The position numbers and the translations under genes were made by a program. The notes beneath the pieces are model-generated. The model ran no database searches. It was not told where the DNA came from and was given only the letters and a program-made list of their open reading frames with translations. 64,000 nt of DNA from assembly GCA_900708905.1 (NCBI GenBank), contig CAADRB010000003.1:545678-609677 (forward strand). Direction: 5' to 3'. The DNA is from Hymenolepis diminuta. Its lineage: Eukaryota; Platyhelminthes; Cestoda; Cyclophyllidea; Hymenolepididae. Positions 1 to 12,700 of this stretch are shown one piece after another (the first letter of the stretch is position 1; every line of letters starts with the position of its first letter).

Positions 1-2363
1 TCCATATGATCTGTCCTTTTGACCGTCCTTTTTACCTTGATGTCCGGTGCGATGAGACCTGTCATTAACTCCAATATGATTATGCGTCTAAATTTTAACT
101 GTAAATATGAATACTCATCACATTACCTTCTTCTCATCATCTCTTCGGGCGAACGGTTCTAGACCTCTCTAACGCATTTTTTTCTGTCCAAATCTTCTTT
201 ACAATCTTGTTTTAGTGGAAATTTTTTTTAAGTTAAAGGCAACTCAATTCATCTAAATAAACGACACTTAAATTGAGTAGAGGAAGATATTCTAGAACAC
301 CACTTATGAGAAACTCGCATTCTTCAATCCTTCTCGTAGACTAAAATGAACCAGTGTGCCTGGCCATCCATGTCATTGAGTGTGTACTGGCATCGTGACG
401 TCTGATTTGTCAGTGGGGCATTTTGGTCATTGCACCACCAGCAAACTTATAAGTTTATACATTTCCAATACTCTGTTCATGAGAATTTATCGTCCATTCA
501 GTAAAAATGTTAAACTTACGGTAAATATATAGCATTTGTCAGTGTAATGAGAGAGCACTACTCCACTACATAATGAGAAACAAAAACGCAGATTGCGTCC
601 TTGTTGAAGTTTTTCGCATTGCATCGTGTAGAATTCTTTCATGGTATTCACGGATGTTTCCAGCTTAAAATGAAGTCAACACTGAGGGTTATTATTTGTG
701 TAAATATGCACAATTATATATACACATATATACATAATACAATATAATCCCCTCACCTCAAAAGGAATTCTTAAAGCGCTCCTTGGTTGAATAGGCCAAA
801 TTAAGGAATTGAGAATCGTGATTGAGGTGCTCACAAAATCTGTTCATAAAAGGAGAGTTATAAATAGGACATCTGAACGATTATATGAGGAATGGATATT
901 AGTTGGAAGAATTTGCAGTACCTGCATAAACTAACTCATGTGCCTGCTCAGTCTACGTATTGCGCGCCTACTGATTCATACCTTTTTCTAAATTGTCAAA
1001 GCGGTCAACTGCCTCATCCCACCTCATTTCGTCTGTTCTTCCTAATCTAGATTGCTCTCACTCAGTGCCGACACTTCCCTCTTCCTCTCCCTCCCCAATT
1101 CCCTCTCCGATTTTCTTCCCCTTTTCACTCTCATTCATCCTAAACACATTTGTCCAACGTAGCTCACGGTCTCCTCGCCCTGGAAGATCATTAGTGTTAA
1201 GGGAGAATATCTAGCCTAGTTTGGCCAGGCCCTCCCAGTAGCTATTAAGTTCACTTCTATAGATGAAAAGATGGCAGAAAGCTGAACCTTATCAAACAGA
1301 GCAAAAATATCAGCACCAGCTTTGGTTAGGAAACCCATTTGAATGTTTTTTTTGTGGATATGAATGAAATTCATAAATTTCCTTCCACGGGCACTGATTA
1401 TTCGATTGTTGATTTATCACTCTCGTGCCCAAGACTGCAACCTCGTCACTGTCGCAGTTATTGGCTAAGTGGCCAATCAAATCTACATAAGCAAATGCAA
1501 TTTCTTCATTAATAATCACCGTATGGAATACAAGTCCTACTTCTTCAGCCTCTTGAATCTGAATAACTGCAGGTACCAAGGGGCGGTGATATAGTTTCAC
1601 AATACTTTTATTTTCTACAAAGGTACCATCGATTATATTATTGGAGTCCCATAAACACCATGTTTAAGAATATCGTCCCCACCGTTGTCATCAGATTCAA
1701 AGGATCTTTTTGAAAAAAAAACCACAGTACATATTCTTCTGAGCTGGGAATTGAAGAAGTTAGAATCCTGAATCCCAAGAACCCAATCGCCTCAGGCTAA
1801 TCTCTTATTATTTTCTACGCACCCGTTTATCCGAATGGCATAAAATATACTATCTCCACAAACAAACAGACATGACAGTAATAATGTATTGTGAATTTAC
1901 CAAAAATATATTGTGAACAAGCAGACAGTTGCCGATCCTTTCATATGTTCAACAAGCATAGAATAGAATAAGTGAATCTATAAGTGAACATTGAATCTAC
2001 TAACCGGAAGAAATCACCTTTTTACGTATCCAATTCTCCTTTTTGCTATTGAATAATTACATATAACCAATCTCGTTGTGTAGGATATCAATCCAAATTT
2101 TAAATAAATGGATAGTTAAAAGTGGGTCGCGATAACATGTGACACTCGTAATATGAGAAACATACAATTATGCAGTGCATTTAAAAAATAGAAACAATCG
2201 ATTAACCAATGACATTTGTTTACACGCTTACAAAGGAAGAGTTTTAGACGGGAGAATTCTGTTGTAACCTCAACTAAACAATTAAAAGTTTTAACCATTT
2301 TTGTATTCTGAGGGGAGGATTCAGAGGGACCAGATAACCCTACCTTTTCCTTCACAGCTATAG
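1..2363. other. Non-coding left edge of window
   Basis: No gene is recognised here. There is a short AT alternation around 715-745 and a pyrimidine-rich stretch at about 1075-1140. It lies downstream (in the minus sense) of the last visible cullin exon, so it would be either 3' intron or intergenic DNA. I looked on the minus strand for the missing C-terminal cullin sequence and did not recognise it. A minus-strand open frame at 1310-1600 is listed separately. Confidence 0.5.
1310..1600 (-). CDS. Unrecognised minus-strand open frame
   Basis: An open frame of 96 codons whose composition looks more protein-like than its AT-rich surroundings: acidic and hydrophobic residues alternate, with few low-complexity runs. 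It stays open upstream of the first Met. I recognise no domain and no family. It sits beyond the last visible exon of the minus-strand cullin but does not resemble any cullin region. It could be an exon of another gene, a retroelement scrap or chance. No splice sites were identified with confidence. Confidence 0.15.
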   Translation of the reverse strand: MKLYHRPLVPAVIQIQEAEEVGLVFHTVIINEEIAFAYVDLIGHLANNCDSDEVAVLGTRVINQQSNNQCPWKEIYEFHSYPQKKHSNGFPNQSWC

Positions 2364-2449
2364 CTACGCATCAGTTTGTCCGGATAGTATACTATATTTT
2401 AGTATAATGTATGCTATCTTCATAAATGCATAGGGAACTTCAACTGCAC

Positions 2450-5400
2450 CTGGAATAGGTTTTTTCTGGAACCTTTCATCCAACCATTCGTGGTATTTTC
2501 CATTTAATTCGCGAGCAGAATTCAAATCCTTCAACATTTGATTATATCTTCTAAGGCAGGTTAGACCACATGTTTTCTCGAGAGAGTTAATCACAGAACG
2601 TTCCGATTCTTCTGAAACAGACTGATTTTTCACCAGGCGACGAGCTAAGAAATTGCCGTAGAATTTTTGGAAGATATCTTTATCATTCGCAAATCGATAT
2701 ACCTTCATCTTTCAACGAAGAAAATGAGGCAATGATATCAATTTTAAATAAGGAGTTGAACGCCACCAAACTCAATATCTTACCATGTGGGAAATTCCTT
2801 CTTCTGTATTTCGGGCAATTTTCGGAGTGAAACTAAAAAACGAATGTTTTTAACTTAAAATAAAATACTTCCAGTAGATAATAGTTCTTGGAATATGGAT
2901 TATAAAAATATAATACATAGTAAGGATGGAAAAAGAAAAGATATAAATATACTCCCAAGAGGGAGCAGAAAATCAATAAAATAATTCATAAAATTACTCC
3001 TTTCTAAGGAGTAGGTCAGCGTATCTTGCGAGAAATTCGGCTGTCTTTCGTGAACCGCCTAAGGTTGAGGTGATCGCATTTTGACTAACGAAACATTCGC
3101 ATGCTTTATTTGCAGCTATTATGAGTGAAGGATCCTTCGAGAATCCAATTTTAAAAATATTCTCAACTTTCGACAAAACTGCTGCTATTGTTTCCACATA
3201 GATTTCAGGAGACTACAAATAAAAAGGGGAATGATTATATATAATATATATACAATTACCATCTGCTGACTGGGTTTTATTAGGGAAAGGGTGGGTAAAA
3301 TACATCAAAACACAAAAACCGAGCTTGTATTGTAGGTATTATATTGAGAAATATGAAAAAGATATTTAAGCGGACTAAATAAGACTTAATTTAACATGTA
3401 TTTTGCCCTAATGGCGCAATGTTTAATGTGTCCATTTGGGAAGCCAGAAGTCGCGGCCTCAATGTCCATAACTGTACACCTCGTGAGAGGAATGGCCAGC
3501 CGCTCCAGTTAAGCCTGGCTAATTAAGGATTAACTCATCAACGGACTTCATGATGCTACTCTTTTCTCCAAGATGAGTTTTGAAAAAGTCTTTCCTAAAT
3601 GGACTTGGGGGCCATTAATGACGTCCGCGGGTTAGATTACATTATTATTCAATCCTTAAAGATGTACGATCGGATACAAGGCAGAAAACACGCAATCTTG
3701 AGTTTATTAGGTATCTCAAAGCTATACGTATTCTACCTCTTTTGATCGGAAGTAACTTATACAATTGGCTTTCTACATCTCCTATATCATGGCAGTTGGG
3801 TGCATTGATCACTGAAACATACATCCACATATCTCAATAAACACTGAATTGAAACACTTATGACTTACTGATTTTGCTTCCTCACAAACATCTTCCAATG
3901 CTTTCGAACCCATTTCAAATATATAAGATTCAAATTTTTGTACAAGAAGACTTGGCCGATTATGAAACGTATATAGTACCCTGACCATTTTCTTTAGATC
4001 TGTTCGGATACAGATTTCTTAATTTTTGTCGGTATTTCAAAATGCAAATCATTTATAGGAAAAAAGATAGCATACCTCCAACTTTTTCATCTTTCAATAA
4101 ATTTCGAAATTCTGTCCATATTGCTTCTATGTGATCTTCAATCATATGTTTAGAGAGAATCTTAATAAGCGCATTTTGTGAACGGGTATTTAAATAGACA
4201 CTAGACCGTCTGACCTCCTTGTTTTTCTCGTTTTCCGCCTAAAAGCACGAAAAACACTTTAAAGTTTTGACGAAAAGTTAAGCTCAAAAATATATAAGCC
4301 CATAACTACTTACCCATATTAAGTAGCCTGATATACCGAGCCGAGTAATATTCTCTTTGCTCATAGTTGAATAATATTCACTCAATTCAGCTAAAAAGTC
4401 GCACTCAAAATAATTTTTATAAATCGACTGATAATCAACTATGCTCATCGCTGATTCAAAGACCATGTCCAATGTATTAAAGCTGTTTATTATCGGGCAC
4501 AATCTTATTCCGGTGACGCATTCTCCTCTGCGTAACTTGGCAACTTCTTCTTGAATGCTCCTCGTGAGATTTATTCTGCAGAACGTTAGTAACCCATCTT
4601 TCCATATTGTGAATGCAAGCTAAATTTAGAAGTGGGAATTCGAGCGAAGCGAATTATTGGAATAAATTTCAGATTGTAATCTCTTACCAGATATAATTTC
4701 GCGTAATGAAGAAATTTATTGGATTGGTTGCAATATTTGAATCTGTTTTTAATAATGTCAATTGCAGCCGAATATTGCTGCCAGGACTTCTCGTAGAAAG
4801 ATAGTAAATCCGGGCCCGATAACATAAGAGCGGCCTGAAATACATGAAAACTTTTTAAAGTCATCTCATAGAATAATGGCAAAGAGGAGGATATATCCTA
4901 CAAAGGCTGAAATTTCTCCGTCATAAGTTTCTGAAGCTCAAAATTGTTTACTGTCCCTTTAAGTCGATTTGACAATCCGGACTGAGTTAGTTTAAGGTTA
5001 CCATACATTGCTCCTAGATAATCTAAGCTATTACATCTCAAAAGTTTGAAGAGCAATAATCTTTACTGATGGAATATGTATGTGGACTAAGAAATATTAA
5101 AAATTACAAGGGCGAGAGGAAGTGACCACCTTGCCGCAATGGCTGTCTGGATATAGCTGAGTATACTCTGTGTCCTAGTTTCTCATTTGTCTCATTTCTT
5201 GGTAAGTGTTTACTGATGAGGTTACTAATTTTGCCTACTTCCAATTTCTCAGTAGCAACATACCGTTATTGGCTGTGTAAGGTATACACAATACACGTCC
5301 AGACAGTACGTCTACACTTTGACTGCGCATGACATATGACAAGACTTCGTATGTCATTCAGTCCTTTTCGTTAACTGACGTAAATACAATGAAGTGGGAT

Positions 5401-7631
5401 CGCGAAAAAGAGATAGAGGAGGGAGTGAAGTGTTGGTACCTCTCTACTGAAGTGGTTCTCATGGATATCGACAATAATATGATTATTCACTGGCTTCTAA
5501 CTGTTGAAAGTGTGATCTAAATAATCATTTATTGAGGAACATAAGTAAAGGAATATAGACCAAAAGTAAATTAAAAGGCATACAGTTTATAAGAATAATA
5601 AAGGTAGAAAAGCAAGAAGTATAATTGAAAACAAAGGTGTAAGGGAATCAGCCACCATACCACACTGGTCATTAACCTCTCTCACGAAGTGTGCACCAAT
5701 AGATGATTACATCTCGGTACGCTAGCTTGTCATTGGTTGGAGGTTTCCCAAATTGATTGCTTGGTCTGCGTGCTAACCATTACTTAAGCACTCGCTGGCA
5801 AGGTTACTAGCTTATTCTACTTCCAATCCCTCTATAACAACGTGTTTGGTGACTTACGCGGTCCCTCCCTCGTCTCGGGTATAGTAAAGATTTTCATAAT
5901 TGGGTAAACTTTTACGTAAAATAACTAATGCCAATCAAACAAGCCGAGCATTTTCAAGCGAAAAGGCAAACTTCAGAGAACTTAAGCAGTACAGCGGTTT
6001 CAATTGTAAATTGTGCTGATTCGAATCAAATGCGCAGATTTCTGTACTAATTCATTCGTGTATCATTCTTATCAGTGCGATTGCTGCACCCCATAGGTTT
6101 TATTTCCTATTTGTCTTGCAATAGCTGAAGGGCCCATCTAAATACATCTGCATTTATGTAATATTCTTTTGAAATTTGCTTGAAATGTTCGCAATTATCC
6201 AATTAGTGTTGGCTTCATGTTAATCTATTAGGTAGCAGAATTTGAGTTATGAAATGTGAAAAATGTGATATATAAATTGGATTTGCAACAATTTCTTCGT
6301 TTAGATTGAGGTCAAGTCAGATAACATTGAGAGTTCCTTAGATAATTGAGTACTTACTGGGATTTTATAAATATCATAATAAACATAGAGGTATTGAGGA
6401 CGATATTGGGATAAAAATTAGGAATTCTGCCCCTATTCTTTGAATACAACATTTTGTGCATGGTTTTTATCCACAATGTTCAACTGACTTGAATGGAGAG
6501 CAGGACTGTATTGAATCACAGAGTAACACAACATACGAGGTCAGTGAATTATTGCTGACTTAATCACATCATCCCAAGCTTGCCTATATTATGGTAAAAT
6601 CTCTTTCATTTTATGCCTCATCAGGTCAATGTGATTCTATTCCTTATGAATGCCTGCTTGCCTGGATGAAGTGCCTGGATGAAGTGCCTGGATGCTCCTA
6701 CTGACAGTACCATTGCTGTGTGTTAATGCGGTTCTCATATAACATTCAGGTCCTTCGCGTGCTCTACTCAATTCTTCGGTATTGTGATAATTTTATTACT
6801 ACTTAGTGAGGTTTGACGAATAAAATTCAAAACACTACGTTAAGAGTTACAATCTTTCACTTTATGTGAACTCTAGCGAGGTCTGCAATGTTGAAAATCG
6901 TTGCTAGTCCCTGTCTTTGGCTATAAGAAGATACAGATAAATCGCTGTGAAATGACCAACTACGTAGTTTAATCAACCGAGGAACATAATCTCGTCCATG
7001 AATCAGGGAGTCAAATTACTGAGTTTGAGTATTAGGACACTGCACAATGAATTAGGCTTCTTATAAAGATACAGACAGCTCAAAGTTTCCAGAATTCAAA
7101 TAAAACAAGACTCTAGATATCTTGACTCCATCGCTGCTAATGATGAAAGGCAATAATCAATTGATAAATGACTGAATCAACGAATAAAGACAGACGCATG
7201 GTCAAATTATCAACACAATTAGATAAAGTCACCGTAGGTCTTACCACAAAACGATAAGAAAATACCGGCACGTCTAGAAATGCTAAGCTGAACAATGGAT
7301 ACATCGAATCAATCAATGGATAGTGATAATACACCCATTCAAATTTTGGCTATGAAATTCATTCATATGACATAAAAACAGCAACTATGGAAATATTGAA
7401 ACTTTTTTTAACAATTTAGGATATATAACTTACATTTTTAAGTGATTCAACGTGTTTCTCAAGGAGCCGTTTCAGTTTCATAAGCAATTCATAACCGATC
7501 TGTCCACTTTCAATTATACATTTCCTGCAATATTCATAAACACTATTAAACAACTGAGCATGTTCTGCCTTGCTCAGGGCAATCCCCAGAAGGAGCTTTT
7601 CCAGTAGAGGTTCAACTAATGACTCCCCCAT
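2450..7631 (-). CDS. CUL1: Cullin-1-like scaffold protein, N-terminal two thirds
   Basis: Cullins are the rigid scaffolds of cullin-RING ubiquitin ligases: the N-terminal repeats hold the adaptor, the C-terminus holds RBX1 and is neddylated. Exons in transcript order: 7631-7434, 4834-4688, 4619-4314, 4238-4076, 3999-3869, 3212-2998, 2832-2784, 2708-about 2450. All joins have GT-AG ends and keep frame, giving roughly 489 residues. The start is the ATG at 7631; an upstream GTG is unlikely in a eukaryote. Clear CUL1-type landmarks include YEYCRKC near residue 30-35, LLSFYEKSW in exon 2, a CUL1-like IW(K)DGLL in exon 3, LARYADLLLRK in exon 6 and NDKDIFQKFYGNFLARRLV in exon 8. The first intron is 2.6 kb. 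The end of exon 8 is uncertain (possible donor at 2449; the frame stays open to 2364). No C-terminal winged-helix or neddylation sequence is visible, so the gene either continues past the left edge or is truncated. Confidence 0.8.
5115..5290 (+). repeat. Diverged direct repeat, copy 1
   Basis: Shares with 5640-5870 an opening segment (GTGACCACC versus CAGCCACCATAC), a middle that can be aligned only loosely, and a closing segment (GAGGTTACTAATTTTGCCTACTTCCAAT versus AAGGTTACTAGCTTATTCTACTTCCAAT, given here in part). The two copies are in the same orientation about 520 bp apart. They look like old mobile-element sequence, possibly LTR remnants. Confidence 0.35.
5640..5870 (+). repeat. Diverged direct repeat, copy 2
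   Basis: Second, longer copy of the repeat at 5115-5290; the best-conserved block is GGTTACTAGCTTATTCTACT near 5811-5830 and its continuation. No coding sequence or terminal structure is visible. Confidence 0.35.
6661..6694 (+). repeat. 13-nt tandem repeat, 2.6 units
   Basis: The unit CCTGGATGAAGTG occurs twice in perfect tandem, followed by its first eight bases. It lies in cullin intron 1 and looks like a simple slippage product. Confidence 0.8.
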
Positions 7632-7658
7632 GATCCGACGCAGGAGACGACCCAGCAC

Positions 7659-9746
7659 GCAATGCGAAGCTACGTTTTAAATGACTGTCAGAGGCTTCCC
7701 GTGCTATTTTAAACAAGATTTAATTGCACTTTTATGTGTTGAAATATTAATGGTCAGTTCATTTTAACTGGCCCACATTAATCTAAGGTCACGAGATTAT
7801 GGAGGTCGTCGTAATAATGGCGACATTACCTCAAATTAAAAGATCAGATTTTGTATGAAGTGGAAGGGTTATCATTTCCCAAAGCGGATTGTCATTAAGA
7901 CCGATTTTTACTTCAGTAAAATTTCCTATGACAAAGCAAAAACTGACAAACCGTAAAGAAGTTAAACTCGGTTGTCAAATAAAGGGTAAAGGGGAAAATA
8001 TGTCCAGTAGGTATAGGAAATAGCAAATCCCAAGTTGTTTAACAAAGACAATATCTAAAATTTCAAAAATAATAAGTGAATACGCAGATTTTAAAGGCGT
8101 TTGAAAACGAAACTAGCAGAACTAGCTGATTGGAAAAAACTCTTCAGTTTTAATTTAAAAAATCACTTTCTCTCGCCTTAATGAAATTTTTTCTTTTAGT
8201 AGCCATTACCAGAGAGAACATTCTAGAATAAGTTTTTAGAACAACAAAGTTCAGTAGATAAACTCTTATCATAACAAACTTAATAATGCTCATTTTTTAA
8301 ATAAACATCACAGGAGATGAAGTACGAACAACCTTTTCAAAGTAAAAATGGACTCAATGCCAAGTTTACAAGAAAAAAAGACTGAATATTTTCGACAGAA
8401 CCGTGAGATTTGATAAATATTTATGAGCTTGCTGCGGTTTAAATTTGATTTGTAAATAATTTGTGCCTAAGCAAACTTGGACTAATTTAGAAAAATGAGC
8501 AGCGATGCCTTAGAATTCTTGCATAAAAAAGGATTCTAGTTTATGGTCTGCACATCTGGTCTAAGATACATCGAATATGTTGCAGCATAAAATACAAACT
8601 CCAAAAGACTTTGAAGTTGAACTTGATGTGATCTTCTAAAGTACGATAAACCTATCTGCTGATATTAAAACGAGTGAACTTTTTGACCAACCTGCACAGA
8701 TATTTCTCGCAGTTCCTTACTGATGTGTACTAATGCAATTGACATAATCCTGCTTCGAAATTAGTATGATTTGAGGAATTTAAGAAAAAGTTTCTATTAA
8801 TTTGCGAAACAGCAGTTGATAGCCAATTTCTTTCAAATTCTCAACACACAAATGCATCACTGAGATGGTGAATTTAAAATTAAGACATAAAAACCAAATG
8901 CTAATGTCCGTGAATAACAGTCGCAGGACATAACACATCAAAGTTCTGCAACGTCTTATCTGTCAATATAAATTTAAAATGGGGAAAAATAAAAAATATT
9001 GGTCAAGCTAATGGGAAAGGAAATTTCTGCTAAACTTAGTCTTTGTTTTTTTTTGTTTCTGGGATCCGAATTCTATAACTCTCATTTAATTCATTTTAAA
9101 ATATGTTGAAATGAAATATTTGAATATATAGCTCGATCTTCTTGCTTTTTTTTCAATGTTAAATACAGCTTTAAGAAGTTATCTGATCCAATAATTTAAT
9201 TTGCTCAATTGTTGAAACAGTCAGTGAATTACTACTATCTAATGAGCAAAATATTGGATCTTAGGTATTTTATTTATTAAAGTCAATATATGCTTTAAAT
9301 ACATATTATTAATTAAGGTACACTGATTCTTAGTTATAACTAAATAATCTACAGTAATGACAAGTTAATGAAACAGCCCTTGACCTTAATAAATTAGGCG
9401 CTCGGCGGTCGGTATAAGTCGGTTTTGTAGACCGAAATAGGCACTGGTTGTCCTTGTTAGTTCATACATTAAACTGAAATTTCATAATATTCAGCTAAAT
9501 TTCTCTGTCTTGGACTTCACTAATTCATTTGTTTGAAATTCGATTTCTTGCTTTTGTATTGTCCAGATTTAATAAATTTGATATATTAGAGACTTTTAAT
9601 TGCATGATTATTAAATTTCAAGTTAAAATCTTATTCATTTCTTAGGTTAGTTGTCGTGCTGCATCATCCTTTCGTCCGTTTCTTCCTGCATTTGATAATC
9701 ATCTACATTATCGACTTCGTATTTGACAGGTAACAATCGTCACAAA
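7659..9746. other. Divergent intergenic region, cullin / sirtuin A
   Basis: About 2.1 kb between the start codons of two genes transcribed away from each other, so it should hold both promoters. It is AT-rich with no convincing ORF or repeat. A possible 3' splice acceptor (TTTGACAG) sits just upstream of the sirtuin A ATG, at 9722-9729. It could be a 5'-UTR intron or a trans-splice acceptor, but I cannot tell which. Confidence 0.4.
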
Positions 9747-12700
9747 ATGGCTTTCAATATGGATTCATTGAAAGATGCTCTGGAATTATCTTCCTCACCT
9801 CCAGAGGGTCAGCTTGAGACCGTTGATCTTGAGGGTTTTCTAATATTCACAATGCTAACTTTGACCTAGGTATTGCCAAGTATATCAAAAGTGGAAAAGC
9901 GAAGAATGTTATCACTGCTATTGGAGCTGGAATATCCACTTGTTCGTTTATGTTCTAAATGCATTCTAATTTGTACTTTACAATTTAAACTTTGGATTTT
10001 ATGCTTAGCTGCCGGAATTCCGGATTTCCGCAGTAAAGAAACTGGAATCTATGAAAATTTGAATGAGTACAATCTTCCGGACCCAATGGCAGTATTTTCC
10101 ATTGATTACTTTGAGGTATTCCATTTTCACTATAATATCGTCCATTTTAGATGAATCCAAAACCTTTCTTTCAAGTTGCAAAGAATCTCTATCATCCATA
10201 CGCAAAGGTTTGATGTCTTTTTTCAGCTTTAATATGTTTCCTCAGCCGACTCTTGCTCATTATTTCATCAAACTCCTCAATGAAAAAGGAATTCTTCTCC
10301 GCGATTACACTCAAGTGAGTTTGACGTGTATTTTTATGGATGAGGGGTGGCTTTAAATGATTATTATCGCAAATAAATTCCAATAGGTATAAGTAAGTGA
10401 CGGGCAAGGTTTTTCCTCTGAGAATCAAGGAAAGTAATTAATTTGTAAATTAATTATTTGAAGTGGTGCATTGAAATTAATCTTTAAAGCAAAATCGAAT
10501 AAATTGATATAATGGGCGTATGGATAGTGATATCTCTAAGTTAAAATCGAATGTTTTGGCTTATTTCTTTTGTATGCATACTTTTTCTTCTATCGCCGTT
10601 CTCTTAATTTCTTATGAATTTCCCAAATCTTTCTCGCATCGATGTTATAATTGCCGTCCACCTCGAGTTTTTTCGCTTTTAATATTTTTGTATGAAACTA
10701 ATGACTATGCGACCATTCAATAGGGAGCAAAATATGCTTTATAATGTCCGAATGTTCCATCTAATTATTTGACTCCCGGAATATGTACGTAGTATTCAGG
10801 ACTTGTTAATTGGTTGGCCGTGCCACTCCGATTTATTGGTATTTTACTACATTCAGGAGCAGTTAGATGCGACAAGCAACTACTTGATCTTACGTTTCTA
10901 GCACTTCATTTATTTATTTTATCCTGTTTTTATTCACGGATAGAAACGATAAATTTTCATATATTTTCTGTGAAGCAATATATTCTATTTATAATTAAAT
11001 AATTCTTCATAATTGAAGAGAAAGATAAAAGCGGGGCTCTGTAGCTTAGCAAATTATGAATTTATTAAGACTTTTAGCTCCCTTCTCTCCTCAGAATGTA
11101 GAAATGACAGTTGTAAGTATTCAGACTTCCAATTTATCACAAAATTTTCCTTTGTGCGGTTAGACTTCTAAACAATGGCCACTGGAGAATCGGTTATTTC
11201 TAAAATCGAAATCCACCACGTAAAAGCATGCGCGTCACGTCACGCTTATCACATGTTCTCGCGACCCACTTGATTTAAACATTTTGATTGACGGCTTTCA
11301 CAACGTGATTATTTGAATGTATTTGTTTTTCCCCAAATGAAAATTTAATACAGAAAAACAGATAAATTCTTTCCATTAAGTAACTCTAAGTTTTATTCCA
11401 TATTTATTCTAAATAGTAGACTTTTTACCTGTTCACAATTTATTTTTGGTAAATTCGCAGTCACGTATAACCATTTCCTTACAGAGAGCTGAAAATTACA
11501 ACGAAAATGGGAAATTTAGGCAACGAATTCCCCGTGTAATTGGCCGTATTCATTTTTGTTGTCTGCACAAAAATATCAAAGTAACTCTGTAGAAAGCTCG
11601 CGTTGGTATAAAGATCGCCAAGACATGTCACGTAATACTCATGACCACAGGTTTTATTAATGCAATTCCAGTTGATATTCCCAAAATATCCACAGAAATA
11701 GCAGTAGAAAGGAGAAGAGAAGTCAAATTTAAAGATGTTAGAGCTTTAACGAACTCTTCAGAAAAACTTTCCAGCATACAAGGTTATTCATCATATGAAA
11801 TGTTAGTACCGTCAAGAAAAAAGTATTCAACTATTCGCATACTTTCTTTTTCTCCTTGGCATGGCAATAACCCGCAGGAATGTCAAATGTTACAGTTTTT
11901 CTATGTGAGAAAGCATCAGAAGTCTGTTAACAGTAAGTCCAGAAAGATGTTGACAGTATAACCAAGGTCTCAAAATATCTTCACTTGATTTTTCCTATTC
12001 TGGTTGTACACTTTTTACTCCTTGGATATTTCGCATTCCGAAATTCAAACTTAACGATTCGTCGTCATTACTGAGGAAATTATTATAAATAATATTTATT
12101 GCTTTTATATCAATCGTTTAATTATGATGGTTGGTCTTGTCACTTTACTTCAATTTTTTCCTCCAAAGCTGAGAAAGCAGAATCGTCTTGCATTATTTGA
12201 CCTTAATATAGTAAAGCTGCGATTGCTGAAATTTTATTATTATTAACTATTATAAATTAATCGCTAGTGTTATTTCGAAAATGGGACTTACTGTTCTCTC
12301 ATTTTGTATAAGAGTCTTATTTGTTAATCACATTTCTTCATCTTTATATCCATAAATCGTCGTTATTTGCAACTGTCATCTTTTTTCAGAATGCAGATCA
12401 ATTGGAACGTCTAGCTGGTATTCCAGAGGAGAAGATTATCGAAGCTCATGGATCTTTTCACAAAGGTCACTGTGTGAAATGTCGGACTGAGTACCCATTC
12501 GAGTATTTAAAGGGATGTATCCTTAAACAGGAAGTTCCGAAGTGTTCGAGGAAGATCTGCGATGGTGTTGTCAAACCTGGTATGTATTCTGTTGAGCGAT
12601 TTGATTTCATATTAATTTGGATTCCCAATTTAAGTGAAAGTGTTTCTCTTTTTTAGATATTGTCTTCTTCGGTGAACCTCTTCCAGATGAGTTTTATACT

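Larger units (their letters stand above)
4835..7433 (-). other. Cullin intron 1 (2.6 kb) with repeats
   Basis: Long first intron between the start exon and exon 2. It holds a pair of diverged direct repeats (about 5115-5290 and 5640-5870) and a small tandem repeat at 6661-6694. No coding sequence is recognised in it; the plus-strand frame at 5329-5520 matches nothing I know. Confidence 0.5.

Noticed and set aside
715..745. CRISPR-like or regular spaced repeats
   Set aside because: Only a short AT alternation; there is no array of direct repeats with unique spacers anywhere in the window, and the DNA is eukaryotic.
11641..11961. 106-codon ORF inside sirtuin A intron 5
   Set aside because: No family resemblance and no supporting signals; noted as intron content only.
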